Made by a program: the position numbers and the translations under genes | The notes under the pieces: generated by a model | Told to the model about the DNA's origin: nothing | Database searches by the model: none | The model's input: only the letters and a program-made list of their open reading frames with translations | In this document: positions 44,889 through 51,648 of the stretch, piece by piece | Layout of the letters: each line of letters begins with the position of its first letter | Numbering within the stretch: the stretch's first letter is position 1 | Source: Anaerobaca lacustris | GTDB taxonomy: Bacteria > Planctomycetota > Phycisphaerae > Sedimentisphaerales > Anaerobacaceae | Direction of reading: 5' to 3' | NCBI RefSeq assembly: GCF_030012215.1 | Contig: NZ_JASCXX010000014.1 | Span: 1-64,000 of the forward strand | DNA: 64,000 nucleotides

Positions 44889-46313
44889 ATGGCAGCAGTA
44901 CAACTCAGCGCTCAGAGAGCGCATACGGCAGTGTCCAAGGAGGCGGTGGCAGAACTCCGAGCGGCCATACACGGGCAGGTTCTTGTTCCGGGCGGCGACG
45001 GGTATGAGGAGGCCCGCAAGATCTGGAACGGCATGATCGACAAGCGACCGGCGCTGATTGCACGGTGTACGGGCACGGCCGATGTCATCGCCGCCGTGGA
45101 CTTCGCGCGCGAGCATGGCGTGCCCCTGTCGGTTCGGGGCGGAGGCCACAACGTGGCGGGCAAGGCGCTGTGTGACGACGGCCTGGTTGTCGATCTATCG
45201 CTGATGCGAGCGGTTCACGTCGATCCCGATGTGCGCGTGGTGCGCGCCCAGGGCGGCGCGACGCTTGGCGACATCGACCGCGAAACGCAGGCGTTCGGCC
45301 TGGTTGTGCCGCTTGGGGCGGTCTCGCAGACCGGGGTGGCCGGATTGTGTCTTCACGGCGGGATGGGCTGGCTGACGCGTAAGCACGGTCTGACGCTGGA
45401 CAATCTGGTCGCCGTCGATGTCGTCACGGCCGACGGCCGATTGCGGCGAGCCAGCAAGACCGAGAACGCCGACCTGTTCTGGGCCGTCCGAGGAGGGGGC
45501 GGCAACTTCGGCGTCGTCACTTCGTTCGAGTTCCGCGCTCACTCCATCAGTCCGCAGGTGTGGTTCCTCTGCGCGATGTACCCGATGTCGCAGGCGAAGC
45601 GCATCGTGCAATTCGTCGAACGGTTCATGCGGCAAGCGCCGGAGGAGTTGGCCGTGCTGGCGTCGCTCTGGAGCGCGCCGAACGACGAGTCCATCCCGCC
45701 GGAGCACCGGGGCGAGCCGGTGATCGTTCTGCTCGGCTGCTACAGCGGGCCTTTCGAGAAGGGCGAGCGGGCCATTCAGCCGCTGCGCGAACTCGGCGAA
45801 CCGGTGGCCGACCTCAGCGGTCCGATGCCGTTCGCCCAGGTCCAGTGCTCTCTCGATGCGGACTACCCCGATGGCAGGCTATACTACTGGAAGTCCGTCT
45901 ACCTGCCCGAACTGGACGAACAGATCATCGATGTGCTGGTCGATGCGGCCCGGCGACGGCCCTCGCCGTTGACGTCGATCGACATCTGGTTCCTGGCCGG
46001 TGCGGCGACGCGCATCCGGCCCGACGCCACTGCCTATGCTCGCCGGGATGTCCCATATGCCATTGGAATCGAATCGAACTGGACCGACCCCGCCGAGTCG
46101 GACGCCAATGTGGCCTGGGCCAGAGAGCTGTTCGACGCGCTCCAGCCGTTCTCGCGGGGTACGTATCTGAACTTCCCCGGCTTCATGGAGGACACCGAGA
46201 AGCTCCTCCACGGCGCTTACGGGGCCAATTACAAGCGACTCCAGGCGATCAAGGCCGAATACGATCCGGACAACCTTTTCAAAGGGGCCCTGAACATCCC
46301 GCCCAAGGCCTGA
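44889..46313 (+). CDS. FAD-binding oxidoreductase, berberine-bridge-like (paralogue 2)
   Basis: A 474-aa homologue of the flavoprotein just upstream. VRGGGHNVAGKALCDDG carries the covalent-FAD histidine, TGVAGLCLHGGMGWLTRKHG and RGGGGNFGVVTSFEFRAH bind FAD, and NYKRLQAIKAEYDPDNLF is the BBE end motif. In the FAD loop it has HGGMGW where paralogue 1 has GGGHGY, so the two probably differ in substrate. GGGAGGTTGAATC precedes the ATG. Tandem duplication followed by divergence is the simplest history. Confidence 0.87.
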   Translation: MAAVQLSAQRAHTAVSKEAVAELRAAIHGQVLVPGGDGYEEARKIWNGMIDKRPALIARCTGTADVIAAVDFAREHGVPLSVRGGGHNVAGKALCDDGLVVDLSLMRAVHVDPDVRVVRAQGGATLGDIDRETQAFGLVVPLGAVSQTGVAGLCLHGGMGWLTRKHGLTLDNLVAVDVVTADGRLRRASKTENADLFWAVRGGGGNFGVVTSFEFRAHSISPQVWFLCAMYPMSQAKRIVQFVERFMRQAPEELAVLASLWSAPNDESIPPEHRGEPVIVLLGCYSGPFEKGERAIQPLRELGEPVADLSGPMPFAQVQCSLDADYPDGRLYYWKSVYLPELDEQIIDVLVDAARRRPSPLTSIDIWFLAGAATRIRPDATAYARRDVPYAIGIESNWTDPAESDANVAWARELFDALQPFSRGTYLNFPGFMEDTEKLLHGAYGANYKRLQAIKAEYDPDNLFKGALNIPPKA

Positions 46314-46322
46314 ACGACCGGC

Positions 46323-46351
46323 TTGGCAGACGCCGATCCAGGCGGTATAAG
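46323..46351 (+). promoter_or_regulatory. Promoter of alkD-like gene
   Basis: TTGGCA, 17-bp spacer, TATAAG: five of six matches in each hexamer. Located 38 bp before the start codon. Confidence 0.65.
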
Positions 46352-46389
46352 GATCACATGCGCATGGTGCGCCTGCGGAGCCCGAATCG

Positions 46390-47070
46390 ATGTCGAGCAG
46401 AACGGCCCAAGAGGTGGTCGCACAGTTGAGGTCGCTGGGCGACCCGAAGGCGGTCGAAGGAGCGGCCCGCTTCGGGATCAATGTCCCTGACATCCTCGGT
46501 GTCTCGGCGCCTGCGTTGCGGAAGCTCGCGAAGGAAATCGGCACCGACCATCGGCTCGCGGCGCAGTTATGGCGGACGGGCATTCACGACGCCCGCGGCC
46601 TGGCGGCGCTGATCGACGATCCGGCACTGGTCACGCCGAGCCAGATGGAACGCTGGGCCAAAGACTTCAATTCATGGGCGGTCTGCGACGCCGCCTGCGG
46701 CTGCCTGTTCGACAAGACCCCGTATGCCTGGGACAAAGCCGTCGAGTGGAGCCGGCGCGACGCTGAGTACGTCAAGCGAGCGGGCTTCGTCCTGATGGCG
46801 TGCCTGGCGGTTCACGACAAGAAGGCGCCGGACGAACGGTTCGAGGCGTTTCTGCCGTTGATCGTCGAACAGGCCGGCGACGATCGCAACTTCGTCAAGA
46901 AGGCGGTCAACTGGGCGCTTCGCCAGATCGGCAAGCGCAACCTTCGCTTGAACGAGCGGGCGATTCAAACGGCCCACGAGGTCCGGGCGCTCGGCACGCG
47001 AAGCGCCCGATGGATCGCCGCCGACGCCCTGCGCGAGCTGACCGGCGACAAGGTCCAGGGCCGCCTCTGA
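46390..47070 (+). CDS. AlkD-like DNA alkylation repair protein
   Basis: A 226-aa HEAT-like repeat protein of the AlkD/AlkC glycosylase superfamily, which removes alkylated bases without base flipping. FNSWAVCDAACGCLF and KKAVNWALRQIGKRN match the conserved Trp-Asp and Trp positions of the active-site groove. SAPALRKLAKEIG is the N-terminal repeat. It has its own promoter. Probably cytoplasmic and a solo repair gene in a stress-related neighbourhood. Confidence 0.85.
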   Translation: MSSRTAQEVVAQLRSLGDPKAVEGAARFGINVPDILGVSAPALRKLAKEIGTDHRLAAQLWRTGIHDARGLAALIDDPALVTPSQMERWAKDFNSWAVCDAACGCLFDKTPYAWDKAVEWSRRDAEYVKRAGFVLMACLAVHDKKAPDERFEAFLPLIVEQAGDDRNFVKKAVNWALRQIGKRNLRLNERAIQTAHEVRALGTRSARWIAADALRELTGDKVQGRL

Positions 47071-47103
47071 CCATTGGCGATCCGCCCGAGGCGGACACAC
47101 CTC

Positions 47104-47312
47104 AAAATCCGAAATTCGAATATCGAAATCCGAAACAAGCACGAATGTTCCAAGCTCGAAACGCAAAGCCGGCGGGCGATCCGCCTTCGGCGAATTTGGA
47201 ACATTGGGATTTCGAGCCTTCGAGCTTGTTTCGGATTTCGGATTTCGTGCTTCGATATTCGCCCCTTGCCTTCGTGCTTGTTTCGTGTTTCGATATTCGG
47301 ATTTCGTGCTTG
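47104..47312. repeat. Cluster of dispersed TTCGTGCTTGTTTCG repeats in inverted arrangement
   Basis: The left arm (47104-47165) contains ATCCGAAACAAGCACGAA; the right part (47218-47310) contains the complement several times, as TTCGTGCTTGTTTCG and TTTCGGATTTCGTGCTTCG. The region can fold into a long imperfect hairpin and carries no supported gene. The same core is found at 11.64-11.72 kb. Confidence 0.7.
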
Positions 47313-47334
47313 CATTTGGCTGGCGTTGGCCAGG

Positions 47335-48090
47335 CTATGCCTTCGCCACGGCCTTGCGGGCGGCTTCCAGACGCTGGGCGGCGAAAGGCCAGTTCGCCAT
47401 CTTCATGAAGTTGTCCACCCACGTGCCGCGCTCGTTGGCGTATTTGAGGTAGTAGGCGTGCTCCCACACGTCGCAGACCAGCAGGGCGACCGTGTCGGTG
47501 AAGGCGAGGTTCTGATGCTTCTCCGCCTGAAGGATCAGCAGCTTGTCGGCGATGGGCTCATAGGCCAGCACGCCCCATCCGCTGGCCTCGGCGGCCTTCG
47601 TCGCGGCGGCAAACTGCTTCTGGGCGGCATCGACCGAGCCGAAGCTCCTGGTCATGGCCTGACGGAGACCGTCGGGAATCGCGGGCTTGTCGGGGCTCAT
47701 CGAGTGCCAGAACAGTGTGTGCAGCACGTGGCCGCTGCCGTTGAAGGCCAGATCGCGGCTCAGCGCCTTGATCGCACTGTAATCGCTGGAGGCGCGGGCC
47801 GCCTCCAGCTTCGCCAGCGTGCTGTTGAGCCCGTTGACATACCCGGCGTGGTGCTTGGTATGGTGGATCGTCAGTGTCCGCTCGTCGTACAGCGGCTCCA
47901 GCGCATCATACCCGTAAGGTAGTGGGGGCAGCGTGTAGACATTGCCGCCGTAGGCCCCGGCCATCGCATCGGCAGCAGTTCCGGATGAAGCGGCAAGACC
48001 CAGAACGGTGCTCCCCACAGCGCCGGTGCTGAGCAATCCGAGCGATCCGGCTTTGACGACCTCTCTTCGCGACGGTTCCGATTTCATCAT
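47335..48090 (-). CDS. Fe/Mn superoxide dismutase, Tat-exported
   Basis: A 251-aa SodA/SodB-type enzyme that dismutates superoxide. The metal ligands are seen in HHTKHHAGYV, GHVLHTLFWHSM and DVWEHAYYLKY; YTLPPLPYGYDALEP is the family opening. It has about 50 extra N-terminal residues with SRREVVKAGSLGLLSTGAVGSTVLG, a twin-arginine signal, so the enzyme is exported folded with its metal. AAAGGAC precedes the start. Whether iron or manganese is bound cannot be read. It is the last minus-strand gene after the ECF operon, with about 120 bp between. Confidence 0.92.
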   Translation of the reverse strand: MMKSEPSRREVVKAGSLGLLSTGAVGSTVLGLAASSGTAADAMAGAYGGNVYTLPPLPYGYDALEPLYDERTLTIHHTKHHAGYVNGLNSTLAKLEAARASSDYSAIKALSRDLAFNGSGHVLHTLFWHSMSPDKPAIPDGLRQAMTRSFGSVDAAQKQFAAATKAAEASGWGVLAYEPIADKLLILQAEKHQNLAFTDTVALLVCDVWEHAYYLKYANERGTWVDNFMKMANWPFAAQRLEAARKAVAKA

Positions 48091-48209
48091 CGAGTCCTTT
48101 CCGTTTCGTTCCCATAGATGTCTGCATGTCGCTACGAACGTTAGCACACAGGACTCGAACCATCAAGTGATACAATCCCTGATAATCGTACAGGGAATTC
48201 CTGATGGCA

Positions 48210-50072
48210 TCACAGGCCATCGGCGGCCATCACCGTCACGCTGGGACGCTGGAGTTGGACCCGCTGATTCGTCAACTCGGTGATCTGCCGCTCGGCGATA
48301 TTCAACGCCTGCTGGGCGGTCCGGAGCCGTGCCACCTGCGGATCGAATGCCGATGCTCGCGCCAGTCGGCGCTGCGTTTCGTCGAGTTGAGTTCGGAATA
48401 CCTCCAGACGCGCCCTCTGTTCGGCCGTCTGGATGGCCATCTGGCTCAATTCGCTGTTGAGACTGTCCAGGCGACCGCCTCCGGCGTCCCTCCTCAGCTC
48501 TTCCTGCCGCTTGGCCAGTTCGATTCGGGCCCTGGTCAGGTTCTCCATGGCCGGTGCCAACTCCGACTGCGGCAATTGGCCCGCGTCCACCTGCTTGCGA
48601 AGCTGGGAAAGACGCGTCTCGATCATCTCGACGAGTATCTGTAATTCCTTCGTCACCGTGTCCTGGGCCAGCTTTCTGTCCGCCTCATGGCTCGTCCGGG
48701 CGATCTGTTCCTCGATGGCCTGGCGTCGGGCGTCCATGCCGGCCATCTGCATCTCCAGGTTCCGGATCTGATTGGACAGGTCGCGCCGATGGGCGGCCAG
48801 TTCCTGCGCGTCCTCCTGATGGCCCGTTGCGGCAGACTCCCCCTGCGCCGTCTGCAAGTCCTTGAGCCTGACGACGACGACATCGTTATCGATCTGATAC
48901 GAGACCGCGGGCCGCTGTCCGCCGCCAACCGCCTCGATGACCGTCTTCAAGGCCGTTTCCAGTCTAACCTGGGGAAGACCATCCATGCCAATTGGAGTGG
49001 CCGGTTCGATGCCGGAGAGCTGTTGAAGTTCCTTCCACAGCACGACGATGGGCAGCGGCGGCTCGACCGCGTTCTTCAGCAGCTCGATAGCTTCCGAGAA
49101 CGGCATCTGAGGCGTCAACGCCGATACGTCCACGATCGTGTTCAACTGCACGCGTATTCTCATGCTCTCGGCGGAGGAGGGAGCGGCGCTTCGTTCCATC
49201 TGTTGCTCGATCTGCTCGCGCCGGAATTCCGCGAATTGGATCTGCTCGGTCAGGAGTCCGTCATATCGGTTGTAGGAATCTTCCAACGCTCGCCTCAGGT
49301 TGTCCACGAGGGCTTTGACAAATTGGCCGGCCGCCGGTTTGACACCGTTGGGCAGTTCGACGAACAGCCGGATCATCGCGGTCTGCTGCCGGCCGGCATC
49401 TCTGGCATCCTGTGCCTGCGGGACCCAGCCGCCGTAGAGGCCACCGCCATAACCGCCCATGGCACCGCCCATTGCGCCGGCGCCGCCCATCGCCATGCCG
49501 CGGGTCATACCCCGTCTGTCGCCACCCATTGTGGCACCGCCCATTCCGCCATAGCCGCCCATACCACCACCCATTCCCTGTTGGGGTGAACGATCATTCG
49601 CCCCTGCGCGATTGTCGTCGGTTGGCGGGGTGACAGCGGCCGGCTCCTGCCTTTCGGGCTTGTCACCGTCTTGGCCTCCGAGCATTCTGGCGTAATCAAC
49701 TCCGTAGATTCGTGCCATTTCTCGCATTAGCTCGCTGTCTCCGGTGGCGTTCCGCTGCGGCGGTTCGGGCATGCCCGTCCCTTGGGCGGTCTGCGAGAGC
49801 CACTCGATTCCGATCTCGTGGACGATGTTGCCGGCGGCTTCTGCCTCCAGCCCAAACACGTCCTTGGCGGCCTTTCCAGCGACAGCCGAACTGCGGATCA
49901 GCCGCTCGACCGTGCCCGGGTCCAAAGGTAAGATGTCCGCATCGACCGCGACCCTTATCAGACAACTGGCGTAGCGCGAGTTCGAGGGCGCCTCGGCCTG
50001 GCCGAATGCGGTCGTTGCAGCCAGGGCAAGGCTTAGGGTCAGACAGACGATTGTGATTCGAGCAGTTCGCAT
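48210..50072 (-). CDS. Secreted coiled-coil protein with Gly/Met-rich and STN-like regions
   Basis: A 620-aa exported protein (signal 1-24, ending AFGQ). Residues 165-215 are low complexity, rich in Gly and Met (MGGGMGGYGGMGG). Residues about 318-400 resemble the secretin/TonB short N-terminal (STN) domain: PFSEAIELLKN, VRLETALKTVIEAVGG, YQIDNDVVVVRL. Residues 405-600 form long coiled coils (RRDLSNQIRNLEMQMAGMDA onward). It is the third gene after an ECF sigma factor and its membrane partner, overlapping the latter by 34 bp, with a strong GGAAGGAG site. A dispersed palindrome is translated as GANDRSP at residues 157-163. Function unknown; likely an envelope target of the sigma system. Confidence 0.7.
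   Translation of the reverse strand: MRTARITIVCLTLSLALAATTAFGQAEAPSNSRYASCLIRVAVDADILPLDPGTVERLIRSSAVAGKAAKDVFGLEAEAAGNIVHEIGIEWLSQTAQGTGMPEPPQRNATGDSELMREMARIYGVDYARMLGGQDGDKPERQEPAAVTPPTDDNRAGANDRSPQQGMGGGMGGYGGMGGATMGGDRRGMTRGMAMGGAGAMGGAMGGYGGGLYGGWVPQAQDARDAGRQQTAMIRLFVELPNGVKPAAGQFVKALVDNLRRALEDSYNRYDGLLTEQIQFAEFRREQIEQQMERSAAPSSAESMRIRVQLNTIVDVSALTPQMPFSEAIELLKNAVEPPLPIVVLWKELQQLSGIEPATPIGMDGLPQVRLETALKTVIEAVGGGQRPAVSYQIDNDVVVVRLKDLQTAQGESAATGHQEDAQELAAHRRDLSNQIRNLEMQMAGMDARRQAIEEQIARTSHEADRKLAQDTVTKELQILVEMIETRLSQLRKQVDAGQLPQSELAPAMENLTRARIELAKRQEELRRDAGGGRLDSLNSELSQMAIQTAEQRARLEVFRTQLDETQRRLARASAFDPQVARLRTAQQALNIAERQITELTNQRVQLQRPSVTVMAADGL
49583..49604. repeat. Dispersed palindrome GGGGTGAACGATCATTCGCCCC type (copy 3, within CDS)
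   Basis: Near-perfect inverted repeat of the family seen at 21070 and 42856, here lying in the reading frame of the STN-like protein just before its Gly/Met-rich stretch. Confidence 0.7.
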
Positions 50073-50662
50073 GGCGATTCTCCTTCCATCGGGGATTTGT
50101 TGAAACGTTGGTTTCGGATTCGGGCCAGTCTCTCTCTGGCGACGTCGGCCCAGCGGTTCTGGGGAAACAGACGGATGACCTGTTCGTAGGCCTCGACAGC
50201 CGACTCGATCTGGTTCATCTCGCCAATCATCCGGTCCGCTTGGTAGACCAGCGTAAAGGCGGTCTTCTCTGCCTGTCGTTGAAGCTCCTCTGCCGGATCG
50301 GGGATGCTCGCCAGTTCAGCCTGCAAAGCGGCCAGTCGCCGCTCCTGTCGGTCTTTGGCCAGAACCTCCTGGACGAGTCGCATGGCAGTTTCGGTCTGCG
50401 CCCGCAGTTGTTGGACCTGCTCTTCGAGCGAGGCGATTCGCTCCTGTGGCTCGGCGGCGGGCTCCGCCGGCTGCTGGTGTTGGTTCCAGAGGGCCACGCC
50501 GCACAGCAGAACCGCCGCTGCGGCGGTGGGCACTGCTATCGTGATAGAACGTCGACGACGCAGTCGCAGTCGAATGTCGCGAGCACGAACCATACCATAC
50601 TGCGGCGGACCAGCCGCCCGGTCGGCATCCTCGAGCAGGTTCCTGACTTGTTCTTCGTTCAC
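50039..50662 (-). CDS. Membrane-anchored partner of ECF sigma factor (anti-sigma-like)
   Basis: A 207-aa single-pass protein. A cytoplasmic N-terminus (VNEEQVRNLLEDADRAAGPP) and basic patch RLRLRRRRS precede one membrane helix (TIAVPTAAAAVLLCGVALW), then a periplasmic coiled coil and a TPR-like end (YEQVIRLFPQNRWADVARERL). The arrangement fits an anti-sigma factor, though a zinc-binding HxxxCxxC motif is absent. GTG at 50662 overlaps the sigma stop codon (GTGA) with GAGGAG upstream, so the pair is coupled; an ATG six codons earlier is less likely. Confidence 0.65.
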   Translation of the reverse strand: MNEEQVRNLLEDADRAAGPPQYGMVRARDIRLRLRRRRSITIAVPTAAAAVLLCGVALWNQHQQPAEPAAEPQERIASLEEQVQQLRAQTETAMRLVQEVLAKDRQERRLAALQAELASIPDPAEELQRQAEKTAFTLVYQADRMIGEMNQIESAVEAYEQVIRLFPQNRWADVARERLARIRNQRFNKSPMEGESPCELLESQSSV

Positions 50663-51231
50663 GTCTTCTCCTCGATCCATTCGCCCAGGCTTTCTCTCAG
50701 TTGTTGCTTGGCCCGAGTCAGTCGCACCTGCATGGCGTTGGCGCTGATTCCAAGAAGCCCGCACATCTCGGAGGTTTCGAGGCCTTGGAGGTATCGCAAG
50801 ACCACGACCTCGCGGTACTTCGGCGGCAGGGCCCGCACCGCCCGGCGGACCCGCGCGAAGATCTCGCTGTCCATCGCTGCTCGCTCCGCGTTCTCCTCGG
50901 CATACAAATCGGGACTACCCTCGTCGATTGCGACCGTGCGGATGCGAAAGACCCGCCGGCGCTGCCTCCGTCGGCACATGTTGACTGTGATGGTAAAGAG
51001 CCACGTCCGCAGCCCGCAATCGCCCCGGAACCTCCGCAGGCCCGTGAAGCCCGCCAGAAAGACATCCTGCACGACGTCATCGACGTCCTGGGGCCATCCG
51101 AGCAGACGATTGGCCAGCGCGGCAACGTCGGCCGCATGCCTCTGCACGATTCCGTCAAAAGCGGAATCGTCTCCCCGGCGGAAACGCTCGACCAGGGCCT
51201 GCTCCGCAGTCATCTTCGCCATGGCTGTCAT
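50659..51231 (-). CDS. ECF-type RNA polymerase sigma factor
   Basis: A 190-aa sigma-70 family member. Region 2 is AANRLLGWPQDVDDVVQDVFLAGF, and the following RTWLFTITVNMCRRRQRRR matches region 2.4. Region 4 has LPPKYREVVVLRYLQGLETSEMCGLLGISANAMQVRLTRAKQQL, a helix-turn-helix that reads the -35 element. It heads an operon with its membrane-bound partner and a secreted coiled-coil protein, so an envelope signal is likely. Internal ATGs at 51222 and 51213 are alternative starts. Confidence 0.92.
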   Translation of the reverse strand: MTAMAKMTAEQALVERFRRGDDSAFDGIVQRHAADVAALANRLLGWPQDVDDVVQDVFLAGFTGLRRFRGDCGLRTWLFTITVNMCRRRQRRRVFRIRTVAIDEGSPDLYAEENAERAAMDSEIFARVRRAVRALPPKYREVVVLRYLQGLETSEMCGLLGISANAMQVRLTRAKQQLRESLGEWIEEKT

Positions 51232-51648
51232 ATTAGACCCGCTCCGACACTGACCATTACAGAATTCCCGCCCCGGCGTGATCAGCCGGGTTGTCTCGGC
51301 GACGTCTGATAATGGGTGCTGTTCGTGAAATGGTTAGAAGAAAACGCAATAAGGGGTTGTTGCGATGGGGTCCGAGAAGACATAATACTCAGTTAGTCTG
51401 CGGTGTGGCAGTCGTCGAAACAGGGAGGATACAAGGGTGCAAGCAGTAACGCCTCAATTCGTCCCAAGGGCCATCAGGGTCCGTCAGGAACGCTTCATTC
51501 CGAGAAGATCTCCTTGCAGGTGTGGCCGGCGAGAAACTGCCGCTTGTGGAGCCGCTGATTCCCGCCGATAGAGATAGTATGCCATGCACGTGTTCGTTTT
51601 GGGACTAACGCGATAACCGAGTCGATGTTCTTTTGAAGGAGGACAGGC
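51232..51648. other. Divergent intergenic region, sigma factor / LamG gene
   Basis: 417 bp. It must hold promoters for both directions; one plausible plus-strand promoter is listed separately. I saw no riboswitch consensus, terminator or convincing small gene. Short open frames in it lack ribosome sites. Confidence 0.45.
51357..51386 (+). promoter_or_regulatory. Possible promoter of the second LamG gene
   Basis: TTGTTG, 18-bp spacer, CATAAT. It would give a leader of about 255 nt before the start codon at 51649. Confidence 0.4.

Noticed and set aside
49430-49580. Short tandem repeats as a CRISPR-like or satellite array
   Set aside because: They encode the Gly/Met-rich stretch of the secreted protein in frame; units are irregular and there are no spacers.
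51232-51648. Riboswitch in the long leader of the second LamG gene
   Set aside because: No conserved core of c-di-GMP or other common riboswitches could be found by eye.
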